Shown here one piece after another: positions 1-10,600 of a DNA stretch of 64,000 bases. Below the pieces are notes generated by a model. That model saw only the letters and a list, made by a program, of their open reading frames with translations, had not been told where the DNA came from and ran no database searches. Source of the stretch: Serilophus lunatus (taxonomy: Eukaryota > Chordata > Aves > Passeriformes > Eurylaimidae); assembly GCA_013399895.1 (NCBI GenBank), contig VXBA01005368.1, positions 148,753-212,752 on the forward strand, read 5' to 3'. Made by a program: the position numbers and the translations under genes. How positions within the stretch are numbered: position 1 is the first letter of the stretch; every line of letters begins with the position of its first letter.

Positions 1-8
1 GGTTTTTT

Positions 9-49
9 GGGGGGGAGGAGGTGGGGGGAGTACTTGTAGGGTGGGTGGG
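9..49 (+). other. G-rich tract with quadruplex potential
   Basis: Runs of 7 G and 6 G are followed, after about 10 bases, by three GGG runs separated by single T bases. This fits the usual G-quadruplex pattern of four or more G3 tracts with short loops. It sits just upstream of the CpG-dense core, where such motifs are common in vertebrate promoters. Whether it folds is not known. Confidence 0.6.
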
Positions 50-300
50 TTTGTTTGGTTGCGCCATTGTTATTTTTTGTTGTGTTGTTATTTTGGGTTT
101 GTTTTCGGGGAGAAGCGCTCCAGGGCTCCCGCGCGGGGTCCGTGCCCCGGGCGGTGCCGGGCGCGGCGTCCGCCGGGTCCCGGCCGGTTCGGCCGTGCCG
201 TCGGGCCGGCGCTTGGACAGGGGCGGCCCCGGCGGCTCCCGTTCCTCGGAGGCGAGTTCAAACCCTCCTCCGCTTACCAGCACCCGTAAACGCTGCTTTA

Positions 301-318
301 ATGATCGAGGCTTTCAGA
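301..318 (+). CDS. Possible coding end of exon 1
   Basis: An ATG at 301 starts a six-codon stretch (MIEAFR) that runs into AGA/GTAAGT, a donor with all six intron positions matching consensus but an A at the last exon base. The frame is in phase 0 and continues into the candidate exon at 1359. The Kozak context is poor (T at -3). The same frame is open upstream to an ATG at 55, so the start could lie further left or the exon could be wholly untranslated. The gene is not recognised. Confidence 0.35.
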
Positions 319-1340
319 GTAAGTGTGACATGTCGTGACAGGTGGGAACATGGGCTTGAAAACCCTAGGGTGGGAACGCGGGCGAACGTGGCCTTTGTTT
401 GTAATCAGTTTTTAAGTGATTTTTAGTTCATGTGCTGTGTGTGGGGAGGTGGATAGAAGTACGAGCCCTTACAAAACGAGACACTTAAAGCTGTGGAAAT
501 ACGAACGAAGTTCTTCAGGTTCCCACTGCTGTCAGCATGTCTTGCTGAGGCTGTCTGGCCAAGGTTCCTCTTCATTTGGCAGTTCTCACTTTTCCTCTAT
601 TCTGTGCAATTTTCCCAGACTTCTTGGGAGCACAAGCCTCAAATGCCTTCTCTCACTTTTCCTCATCTTCTTCTTCCTTGTGTTTGCAAATTGTGGCCAA
701 GAAGGAATTGGAAGGAGGGACACACGGCCTTATACTGTAATATGATTTAAATAGTTTTCATTGCCTAACAGAAAGGTAATGAACTGTCTTGTATTTCTCC
801 TTCTGTGTTTGAAATGCTGCCAAGTTCAATTATCTTATTGTGTATGGAGATCTGTAAATGTGATAGTTGTTGCAGTGTGTTTTCTTAGATCCTTGTGACA
901 GTGCATGTATTGAAGTAAACAGACAAAATGCTGTACTACCTGAGAGAATGAGCTTATCTTGCAAAACATTTCCTTTTCAATACTGAACAGCTAATATGTA
1001 CTCTAGCACAGCACTTCATTAAAAAGTTGGGAACTAATTAGCTGTTTCTTACAGCTAGAGTTCCCGATTTTAATTAGAGTTCCTGTCTTCAAGTTTACAC
1101 TGATTAACACAATGCCAAAGCCATTCTGGTTATTTGCAATGTTTGTTTAAAAAAAAAAAAAAGGAAAGGAAAAATATTTGTAATTTTAGGCTCTTTGAAC
1201 TTCATGTTGAAAAACAAACTCCTCTGGGGTTCTGTCCCTGACACTGTGCTAGGTGTGTGACGTGTGCTGTGTGTACATTGCATTTGGGAGAGGAAGGAAA
1301 CTAATCAATGGCAACAAAACTCATAGGTTTGCTGTTTGCA
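319..1340 (+). other. Putative intron 1, no gene seen
   Basis: This AT-rich DNA contains short unrelated reading frames only. The one simple feature is an A tract of about 14 bases near 1149-1162. I see no repeat family or conserved motif in it. Confidence 0.5.
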
Positions 1341-1358
1341 GGATATTGGTTTCAGTAG

Positions 1359-1425
1359 GAAGAACCACAATTTGAAAAGGAAAACGGAAATGTGTTGAAT
1401 AGCAAAGATATTAGTGAGGACTCAG
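1359..1425 (+). CDS. Candidate internal exon 2, unrecognised protein
   Basis: The 67-base segment ends in CAG/GTGAGT, a full-consensus donor. Read from 1359 it is open (EEPQFEKENGNVLNSKDI then SEDS), giving an acidic, serine-rich and probably disordered stretch. It joins exon 1 in phase 0 and leaves one base, which joins exon 3 in frame. The acceptor region is ambiguous. A strong GTTTGCAG ends at 1341, a CAG ends at 1355 and a TAG ends at 1358, and only the last keeps the reading open. If the stronger upstream sites are used, the exon is untranslated or introduces a stop. The donor is much better supported than the coding call. Confidence 0.4.
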
Positions 1426-2652
1426 GTGAGTTTCCCAATGTTCAAACCACATACAAGGGTGTATTTGGAGACACGGTGATGATGCCTCTTAATAATGATG
1501 AAAACTCTGCTAGTGTCTAATACTACTGATCAAAAATGTCATGCAAACTTACATTAAGCTGTCATGATAGTTAAATATTGCTCTTCATTACATCCTCTTC
1601 TAATTTCATGGGCAATGTGCATATTTCATTCTGCTGAAGAACAGTTACTTGTGTTAGACTTAAAAACCCCCCAACAAACCAATGTGTGGCTCATTCATGG
1701 GTACCCTGCTATATTTTCAACAACTTTTTTACCCTTTTTAGGGGTTTGAAAGGTTTGCAAATTGATAATTCCAGAGGAAGTTATGCTGATTAGACTTGGG
1801 TAGTGTCTTTATTCTGAATATATAGCAGCACTGTTGACACTCTTTATGGGAGGAGTTAATGTTTTTTTTACAGTGCTAAGTACTCATGACAAGATTTAGC
1901 AGTGGGTGTTTTAAAGTACAAAATCCGAAGTTTTCTGGAAATTGCATGTTAAATGAATGACACCTTTTTAAAGTGCGTGGATGGAACAAACTAGCAGTGC
2001 TTGCAACTCTCCTATAGACTGACAGCTGGCCTTGACCTTGATGCTATGATTTTGTCTTCTTTCAATGTTTGACCCAGTCAGAACTATGATAATCCTCATG
2101 TTATAGCAGAAAGTTGTCTTGACTTTTCTGACATTTAAAGGATATTACTATTATTATTTCATAAGGACTAAATTCTGGGCAAAAAACTTGTTTGCAAAAC
2201 CCTTGGTGTTGATTTGATGTTGCTGGATATTTGCATTTAAGGTGCTCAAATTCTCTAGTGTATAGGTATGCTGCCAATGAAGCCTATGTAGTCAAATCTC
2301 TAAGTAATTGTGAGTAATTTTTCCATATGTTTGTTAACTGCAGCTCACATCAACTGATATGATGTCAGCATGGATAATGAGATAAACTCATCTGTATTTT
2401 TATGTTTGATGTGGAATTTCTATATGTGACTGCTACAGTTTTTAATATCCTCAGAATAACTGTTTGACTTGGACAATTGTCTTTTCTCTTGTGGAGGAAG
2501 TTCCTGTACTAGGAACACCCATGTGCAAAAATTCAAGCATTTGTTAGATATTTAAGAAGACTTCATTAGCTAGACAGTCCTGGGAAACCTCCTGAGTGAC
2601 CTAAGAACAAAATGCCCCAAATATGTATTACTACACTTCCAATGTAAAGACC
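1426..2652. other. Putative intron, nothing recognised
   Basis: The DNA is AT-rich, with only short chance reading frames and no simple repeat longer than a few units. I see no repeat family here. Confidence 0.5.
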
Positions 2653-2735
2653 ATGGAATCGTAGAATGGTTTACATTGGAAGGGCTCATAAAGATCATTT
2701 AGTTCTAACCCCCCTGCCATGGGCAGGGACATCAT
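2653..2735 (-). mobile_element. CR1 LINE 3' end fragment (minus)
   Basis: The + strand reads as the reverse complement of the avian CR1 tail: TAGAATGGTTT, then TTGGAAGGG, AAGATCATTTAGTTCTAACC and CCCTGCCATGGGCAGGGACA. These match the CR1 3' terminal block in order. Only about 80 bases remain, so it is strongly 5'-truncated, as most CR1 copies are. Confidence 0.85.
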
Positions 2736-3053
2736 GAGAGCTGGAAGTTTGGGAAACGTGGGAATTGGAAGCTTCTCTGTAGCCTGTGTAGTCTTATGGG
2801 AATGGTCCAGCTAGGAGTTGATATATCTACTGATAGTTTTTTCCCAAGCTACATATATCTCCTTGTAATTTTGGTCCTTTTCCCCTTTTTTGTATTTCCA
2901 TACTCCCTGGTTTCTGCTGCCACAGCCATTTTTCTGCCAGATGCCTGTTTGCTGCTATTGCTGCCTTGCCCCTTTTAGGTTTTCAATTTTGACTTTATTT
3001 GGGTATTTTTTTGGATATGTATTATACATTCCTTAATCTGGTAGATTTCTAAT

Positions 3054-3131
3054 TGTGTCCCTGCCCATGGCATGGGGATTGGAAGTAGATGATCCATGTC
3101 CCTTCCAACCTAAATTATCCTATGATTCCAT
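3054..3131 (+). mobile_element. CR1 LINE 3' end fragment (plus)
   Basis: The segment reads GTCCCTGCCCATGG, then GATTGGAAGTAGATGATCC, CCCTTCCAACC and ATTATCCTATGATTCCA. This is the CR1 3' end in sense orientation, ending in the degenerate ATTCTATGATTCT tail. It faces the opposite way from the fragment 320 bases to the left. Confidence 0.85.
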
Positions 3132-4711
3132 GTAGCATACAAGACAATGAAATTATATGCCTTGACTTGAAAAAACGGATCTTTAAAGAGAAACATCTTG
3201 TTATGTGAAATTAAATCCAGAATAGCCTCATCATCTTAATAGCAGTACAAATTCAAATAATGGCTTAATAGAGGAACTTAAACCTTTAATGTGATGAGAA
3301 TAACCTTGTTAATTATCAGGGTTAATGAGGTGCATTCCTTTAAAGTGAAGAGAGTGATCACAGGCCAGAAAAAAAGGATATTTCTTCTGCTGGATAGTAA
3401 TTTTCCAATTCGTTGGTAATTGAAAAGGGGATTTTGTTCCAGGAAGATGTGTGATAATACAGCAATTTATATCAGATTCTTTGGGAAAGAGGTATAAACA
3501 CCTATTTAAAAATTAGACTTTATGATACAGTTAAGGCAATATGAAATGGCAAAATAACTTTACCTTGTTTTGTATATCTATTTTGATGGTTCAATGCCTT
3601 TTTTTTCCTGCAAATTCATGGGCAACCAGGCGTATGCTGAAACTTAAATCTCATTAATTAGAGTTCCATGATTTGGAAGTAGTAGTAGGGAGTTTGATAA
3701 TATTGTATTATTCAGTGCCATTTCACAGCTCCCTTGGATATTTCAAAACTGTTTGTAACTTTCCTTCTATGAAATGAGTTTTTGGGATACAGAGTCATTA
3801 AAGGTGCTTTGGGTGGTTGTACTGCCACAGTGCTATCCTGTTGGCATTAGGACAAGTGTGCTGTGGAAGGCTTGGCAATGCTGAGCTGTGGATAGGTATG
3901 AAACTAATATCAGCCGAGGTGACTATTGACAAAAAAAGTTTCTGATTTTACAGTGAAAATGATAATGTTTATAGCTTTTTTAAAATTTTACACAATACAT
4001 GTTTTTGCATGATGAGCATGGCTTTCAAGGTGTCAAAAGCATTTCTGGTACCTCGTGTATAGGAAGAGTTTTAATGTTCCTGCCTGGACTTTGTCTTACT
4101 AATTTTGCTTCTCTGTTACCAGAGTTCTTCACAAGAATGTCTTTCAGAACTGAGCTATGTGTGCCCATCCCTTTGACATGTGAACATGCCTGCTTTAGGA
4201 GAGGGGTGGGAAGGACAGCACAACATGAAACACTGTCTTATTAGGTGCTGGCTTGGCTGAACCCTGTGCTTTGGAATGAGGCAGCACAATGAGGGAAAGC
4301 CAGGCCGTCTTTACAACCACGGGAGCAGTTCCTTGGCCTCCATGGAGTGCAGTTTACATTGTGATGGCTTCATGACTGTGAGTCTCATGGAAGATAGGGG
4401 TCTCCCTCCTTTCCCCAAGGCCTTCTCCAGATTCTTTTCCAGAAGGAAAAAAAAAAGTAGCAATCATTTTATGGAAGAAAGGGACTTCCTTAGCATGGAG
4501 GAAGACCAAATAGGAATCCAACTATTAATACGTTGCTTCACAAATGAAGTTGATGTAAATGAGCCAAGTTAGGTATGTACCTAACTTAAGGGACAAAACT
4601 TTTGCGTGAGGTGAAGTAGTAATAAAAGAAGGACTAACATAAGATTTCTGGCCAGTAGAGAAGTGAACTTTTGGAGCTGTCTTCTAACAGGACAAGGGTG
4701 TGCTTGTGTTC
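3132..4711. other. No gene or repeat recognised
   Basis: Ordinary AT-rich sequence. A 98-codon open stretch at 4276-4572 has no recognisable domain and no matching splice signals, and I treat it as chance. Confidence 0.5.
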
Positions 4712-5057
4712 TGTGCTGTCTACAATTTCCTCATGAAAGGAGGCAGAGGGAGAGTCAGACACTGATCTGTTTTCTGTGGTGACCAGAGATGGGACTCAAG
4801 GGAATGGTATGAAGTTGTCTCAGGGGAGGTTTGGGTTGCATATTAGGAAAAGATTTTTATACCCAGAGGCTGCTTGGACATTGGAAGAGGTTCCCAAGGG
4901 AAGTGGTCACAGCACCAAGTCTGTCTGAGTTCAAGAAGTGTTTGGACAATGCTCTCAGGCACATGGTGTGGCTCTTGTGTATGATCCTGTGCAGAGCTAA
5001 GAGTTGGTCTCCATGATCCTTATGAGTCCCTTCCAACTTGGAATATTCTATGATTCT
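4712..5057 (+). mobile_element. CR1 LINE 3' fragment, about 345 bp (plus)
   Basis: The order of blocks matches CR1: GCTGTCTACAATTTCCTCATG, ACTGATCTGTTTTCTGTGGT, GGTTTGGGTTGCATATTAGG, AAGTGGTCACAGCACCAAG, GAGTTCAAGAAGTGTTTGG, CAATGCTCTCAGGCACATGG, then CCCTTCCAACTTGGAATATT and CTATGATTCT. The copy is 5'-truncated and moderately diverged from consensus. The open frame inside it is an artefact of the repeat. Confidence 0.92.
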
Positions 5058-5605
5058 CTTTGATCAGAGTTTTAAGGGGAAGCCCATGTCCGCTGGAAGA
5101 CATTGTAGGACTTAAGTGTGATGAAAGGAGGCTGGAGAATAATGCAGACTGCAGCATTTATCCTGGTGTATTGCTGGAAACCATCAGGTGGAACCCCTTT
5201 CTGTAGCAGAAGGACGTGTGGTGAACTCCAGATCTCTGATTCTCAGGACTGACTGAGTGCAGAGGCAGTTGCAGTGAGTTTCCTGTTGCTCTCCTGTTCA
5301 AGCACCTTGATGCCATCAACTGGCATAATGAAAAACTTTTGCTCAGAAATAGACAGCAGAGTGGAAGTCCCATGTGCTAGCACAAAGTAGTGTGTAACAG
5401 GATGAAATCCAATCATGCTTCCCTGGTCTTGGGGTATCGTAAGAAAGAGTTGACTATAGTTCCCAGGAGAAGACCTTGTACTTCAGTGTTCCCAGTATGT
5501 GAAACTGGCAGCAGGCTGTGTGACCAGTCCTTGCCGCGTAATCTGTGAATGCAGGCACGTTCCTGTCCTGCTTGTGGTGGAGAACGTGCTCCTTTGCTGC
5601 TTCAG

Positions 5606-5758
5606 GCTCAGAGGGTGCTGCTGCTTTGGAGAGAAGCATAAAGCGTGGCTTCCAAGTGCCAACTCCCTACAAAAGGTGCCTGCTATCTCCTCATAGTGGC
5701 ATGATGCGCCAAGTGCAGCCTAGCACGGGTCAGCTAACGCCACTGAATTGTTTCTCTG
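5606..5758 (+). CDS. Candidate internal exon 3, unrecognised protein
   Basis: A 153-base segment lies between a good acceptor (CCTTTGCTGCTTCAG) and a strong donor (CTCTG/GTGAGTAA). Entering with the one base left from exon 2, it is open for all 51 codons: GSEGAAALERSIKRGFQVP, then TPYKRCLLSPHSGMMRQVQ, then PSTGQLTPLNCFS. It again leaves one base. The segment holds four or more CpG sites in a CpG-poor background, which is compatible with coding constraint. The peptide is basic with S/T-P sites, as in many nuclear proteins, but I do not recognise it. A second frame is also open over part of this interval, so chance is not excluded. Confidence 0.42.
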
Positions 5759-6598
5759 GTGAGTAATAATAATTTCAGTGCCATGTAGAAAATTTCTCTA
5801 TGTGGTGGTGGCAGTATCAAATTATCCTTCTCTCTGCTAGCTCTATTTGTGGCTAAATGGGCAATAAACAGTCAGCTGATGGGTGTGTGATTTTTTTGTG
5901 AAGAGAGATGCTTTTCCAGAAAGCTGATAACCATAACTCTGTGGGATTGAAAATGTTTACTATGAATCTTCTTTCTTTGTATAGTACCTTCTTAAAAATC
6001 AAACAGTAAAATCAGTGCCTCAGTTTAATGGAAGTCCTAACAGATGTTATGAGGTATTGGATGGAAGGTGGCATACCTACAAGGAAAGCCAAATTAATTC
6101 CATCTCCATATGCCTCTCAGATGCTGGTCTTCACAGCTGTTGGGATGCAGTATTCTGTGGAGCTGAGAGAAAGGGACTGACTGTCTGTTGAAGGCAAAAT
6201 GTTTCAAAAAGACATTAGCTCTTTAATAAACTCTTGCTAGAGTGAAGAGCTGAATTCAACTTTGCAATTCTATATGGATATGCTGAAGTTGGTAAGGTGG
6301 GAGACTTAAGGTAAAGCAAATCCTGGAAAATCAAGTTCTGTCAAATTCTATTCTTCTGCAACAACACACAGGGGAGGAGGTAAAAAGAAATAGATACCCC
6401 TGAGGGTTTTCTTGGTAAGTTTATTACATGAACAATCTCTTGCATTTTGTAATTTTCTTCTGAATTTTTTGGGTCTTTTGAACAGCATTCCTTGTAATAG
6501 TCTGCTGATTTCATTCTGTCCTCCTGTGAAAAAACTTTAGTGCAGTGTTTCAAAATAGCCATGTTTCATTTAAGTAAGAAGAAGAGGGCTTCAAATGC
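5759..6598. other. Putative intron, nothing recognised
   Basis: AT-rich DNA with a few donor-like GTAAG motifs (6292, 6415) that have no acceptor giving an open frame in the phase left by the exon ending at 5758. Confidence 0.4.
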
Positions 6599-6957
6599 GT
6601 GTGTTTTGCTTTGAAAGAGTGAAAGGCAATATAACAAAGAATGAATTTTGGTAAGCAGGAAGAAAACTGAAGAGAAGTGATGGAATGTGTAAGGGGCAGT
6701 TTTTATCCTTACTGAAAGGGTGGTTGAGAAATTTAAAGAGGAAATGACAAAAACTAAAGGAAAACAAAATGCTAAAATCTGAGATGGTGTAGAGTGGAAA
6801 TGAAAAGATGGAGAGAAAATATCTATGATAAAAGAAGATTGATAGAAGTGGATGAAATGATCTGAGTGGAAAAATAGTGGAAAAAGGAACAGAACTGAGA
6901 TATGGAATGATGATGATTGCTGTGTGTGGAATGGGAAAAGAAAATATTGTTTTAAAC
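6599..6957. repeat. Purine-rich (A/G) tract on the + strand
   Basis: About 360 bases are dominated by A and G on the + strand (many GAAAAG, GGAAATGAAAAGATGG-type words). This creates a 122-codon open stretch on the minus strand that reads as low-complexity F/S/I/P sequence without any domain, so I do not call a protein. Confidence 0.6.
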
Positions 6958-6989
6958 ATGTGCTGTGCTTAAAATTTCAAAAGCCTTTC

Positions 6990-7300
6990 CTTCCCTTGTG
7001 CTAGGGGAAAATATTGGGCCAATTGTGCAGCCTGAAAGCAGTGGGGGTGCCACAGCTCCGTGTGCTGGGTCCAGTCAGCAGCCGGGTTGAGCCCATATTG
7101 CTGCACACAGGTGAATGTGCTCCTGCATCTGCTCCAGGTGCTGCAGACACATGTTCTCATGACCCAGCCCAGGCTGACCCTTGCAGCCACTTGCCCCAGT
7201 CTCTCTGGTGGCTGAATGTCCCACGCCAGTTGCTGCGCTGTAGAGAGAGTCCTCTAATGGGCTGATTCCTCCTGTGGTGAAGATGGACAAGATCTTATTT
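6990..7300. other. GC-richer block of unknown identity
   Basis: GC content rises clearly over about 300 bases, with several overlapping open frames on both strands (for example 7014-7265 plus and 7075-7290 minus). None shows a domain I recognise. The compositional edges are fairly sharp, which suggests an old inserted element or retrocopy, but I cannot name a family. Confidence 0.35.
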
Positions 7301-7593
7301 GTGTTCCCCCACCTGCCAGTGTTGCTCTGTGCTTCTTTGTTGGGGGTGCAAATGAGCTTTTATCATGCCATCTAACCATGTAAGATATCTTCATTTGCTA
7401 TGGGAGTTCTCAAGGGTAAAACTGGGACAAAAATATTTTGATAAATAATATGTAGGAATGAAAAATATCTAATTGTTCTAGTGCACATGCTTGCTGCCTC
7501 CTCGTTTGGCTTTATGCCGTGGAATACAAATTGTATGACCTGTGAAATCAAGTTAGGTTTTTATTTTAAAACTTGAACAGGATTATTTTTTAG

Positions 7594-7666
7594 TTAAAAG
7601 ACTAGTCAGTAGCAATAAGCTACAGTATGGTTTCCAACATTACTTACGCATCTATGGGGAATCCAG
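7594..7666 (+). other. Possible exon in phase with the exon at 5606
   Basis: The sequence lies between ATTATTTTTTAG and CAG/GTAATG. Entered with one leftover base it is open for 24 codons (VKRLVSSNKLQYGFQHYLR...) and ends with two bases over. Both the length and the splice signals are within what chance provides in an intron of this size, and other acceptors give different open readings. Confidence 0.22.
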
Positions 7667-10600
7667 GTAATGATGATTGTTACAAAATAAAAACTTAGGG
7701 AGTGCTTTTGATTGCCTGTGGTGATGTTGTAACTAATAGAACTAATTTTTTTTCCCAAAATTGCCACCAGCACTTCTGTATACTTCTTTCAGAACTTAAA
7801 CTACTTTTAAAGGTTGTAACCATTATAATTAGTTCTTTTCAAACCACAGTTAAACATATGTGTGTTCTGCAAGGCTGTCATTAAGATACACTTGAACTCA
7901 TGAAAGAAGGATTGTGTTCATCATCCCATTTGGATTTGCAATGCCTTAGAACCGGAGAGTGGAGACTGCACAGAGAAACTGTCAAGCTGAGTTAGACCCT
8001 GCAGAGTGTATTGGAATATGGAGCACAAAGGCCATCAGATATGTTTCCAAGAGTGGGAATGGAAAACACTAGAAGTCTAGGTTTGTCTAAAAATTCCATC
8101 GTGTGCCATGTTTTACGCCAAGTGATTCCAGTTGCCTACAGGAAAAGGCATAGAACTGTGGAAATTGAAATTAAGTATTAAGTTGGAATCTGAGTGCAGA
8201 TTGGCTGGGAAGTGGGGCAGCTAGCTAGTTAGGCAATAACAGGGCAGTGTACTTTTTTAAGGGGGAAAAGTTAATCCAGGCAACTCCAGGATTATGGTTT
8301 TGACGTCAGTGTTAATCAAGTGCTTAAACTGCTTTTGTAGGAAGGCATATTTCTGCGCATAATAGTAAAAGAAAATTAGAAAAAGGTATTAGGAATTTAC
8401 CAAGGAGACTGAGAGTATAAGGAAGTGTGACTGATTAGAGGCCCCTTTGCCTCAGCTGTGCTTATATAGCTGTTTTTATGGCTAAACTGTAAATGAGATC
8501 AATTTTGTTTTTAAGAAACAAAATGTAATGTCAACCTTTTTTGACTTGTATCGTCATTATTTGGAAGCTTGACTTCTTTGGTAAGATGAAATTTATAGAG
8601 TAAGTACTCTATAAATGTGTGGGGATAATCACAAGGAAAGAATTACTTGGAATAAGACAATGCTGATAGGAGAGCAAATAACCATATTGGTTGGGTATAA
8701 ATTTACTCTAGAGATTAGACTGGGGTTTCTAATCAATAGACTAGCCTCTCAATGGAAGGTATTTTATGTCAAACCATATCTTACTGTATTAGCATCTAAG
8801 AGATTTATGAAGAAGTTTTCATAAAGATCATGAGTTGCCTGTCAGAGCAAGGAAATAAATTCATGGAGAAAGTACAGAAAACAGTTCCCTATTTTCCTAG
8901 AATAAAGTTCAGATAAAGTGAACTAATATTGTAAAAGCATATTTGACAGCAGATGCCGGTCTCTGTCCATGGTGGTGTGGAGAAAAGTTTTTCAAACAGA
9001 AGCAACCAATTTCAACAACTACAACAAAGTAAAAACAATTTGGATGTAACAGAATTTTCCCTAGAAAGGTGATTGAGATGTCAACATGTAGAAATACTAA
9101 ATTGCTAAGAAAAAAACCTAGACAGGAGCTTTCTTGGGTAAAAGTTCTGAAATAGATACTTGAAATGATAGTTTAAGAATGTGATGAATGATGAATACGC
9201 TTCTTTTACCCTAATCATCTATCTAAAATCAGCTTTTCCTGATATATGACATTGGTCATTGTTACTTATACCTTTTGCTGGGAATTACACTCCCTGTGCA
9301 ATATCTACCAGTCTTTTTAGTAAAAATTTTTGAAGGCTTCAGCAAGGTTAGAGAGCTGAGCTGGGGGGGGCAAAAGATAACCATCAAATATGGTTGAAAA
9401 CGTACGCTGATGCTTGGGGCCTTGAAAAAGAATAGATTGATTCTTGTCCAAGGAAGGAGTTTCTCCCCTTCCTCAGAAGATTTATATGCTTGTGGAAAAC
9501 AGTAGACTTCAAAACCACCTGTTTTTATGCTGGGAAGACTTAGATTCTATTGGCTAAAACCTCTGTAAAATTTCACGGCTGGGCCAAAGCAGGATAATTC
9601 TGAAATCCCAATATGAGTCATTTGGGCTGTGTGAGACGAGGATGTGAGCAGCCCAACTGACACTCGCTGTCTGCTGCCCAGGAGCTCTGGAAGAGAAAGC
9701 TTCTTAGAAGTGAAAGTCCTGAGGAAGCAGAAGTAGGAGGAGAAAATACTACCTGAGGAACCACATAATAGGATGGGGAAGTGGTATTGAGAGGTTGGGC
9801 GAGAAAAGTGACGTGTGCTATAAAATAAGAATTGATCTGGTAGGATGTGATTCAGATAAGGGTACTAATGAGAGAGAATGATAAGGAGCTGGTTAACGTG
9901 CTCAACACAGCTTGTGTGGTTGGAGGTGGGGAAAGCAGACAGGCAGATGTGCCCAGCTGAAGCCAGGTCAAGTTGCTTGTGTGGCAACAGTATAGATGAA
10001 ATGTCTTGTTGATTTGAGTTCTTGATCACACAGGTGGTACCACCTTGCCTCTGTTACCTACTTTGGCTATTACAGCAAGACTACAGGTACTCTGCAGGTT
10101 TCTTTGGTGTATGTGAGTATGTATTACACCTGTGTATAATACCCTTTTCCATACTTTTTGTCCCCTTTCCATAGAACTGTTGCTCAAAGTTCAGATGTGC
10201 TGGGCATAAATCAGAGCTGTATGACATTTTTATCTGTAGAGCTCTAGCCTCATTTTGTAGTGCACGGTGAATACACAATAGAAGTGCTTTTTGTAGTCAG
10301 GCAGCTAAATGTTCCCCTGGAGATATGGTTTCTATCCTTTTCTACCCACATAGGTCCTGTTGGATGCTAAAACTACTTTTTAAATTTTATTTCTTCATTT
10401 TAATTTTTCTTATTTGCTAATGTCAAGTTTCACTTTGTCATTCTCTCCTCTTCTAGATGCCCGATCTGAAAGTTTGAATCTAATCTGCAGAAGAATTAGA
10501 TGATTACTTCTGAAGCCAAAGGAATTTTAGTGCTTGCTTGTATTAGAGACTGTACAGCTTTACCTATTAGCGTCTGGAGATACTTCTGAACCAGGCATCG

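Larger units (their letters stand above)
1..400 (+). promoter_or_regulatory. CpG island at left edge, likely promoter and first exon
   Basis: CpG dinucleotides are dense from about 110 to 265 (repeated CGCG, GGCG, CCGG) and remain frequent to about 395, while the following tens of kilobases are AT-rich and CpG-poor. Vertebrate CpG islands of this kind normally mark promoters and first exons. No TATA box is obvious, as expected for this promoter class. The island may continue left of the window. The transcription direction is inferred as + from the donor-like GTAAGT at 319. A weaker CTG/GTAAGC donor on the minus strand, with intron starting at about 277, leaves a bidirectional promoter possible. 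Confidence 0.75.

Noticed and set aside
245..275. tRNA-like T-arm motif (GAGTTCAAACC) in the CpG island
   Set aside because: No acceptor stem, D arm or anticodon arm can be drawn around it.
4276..4572. 98-codon + strand frame
   Set aside because: No domain was seen, its stop overlaps the only donor-like site, and no acceptor gives a consistent phase.
4831..5016. 61-codon + strand frame
   Set aside because: It lies entirely inside the CR1 fragment at 4712-5057.
6591..6959. 122-codon minus-strand reading frame, the longest in the window
   Set aside because: It is the complement of a purine-rich tract and translates to low-complexity F/S/I/L/P sequence with no domain or conserved motif.
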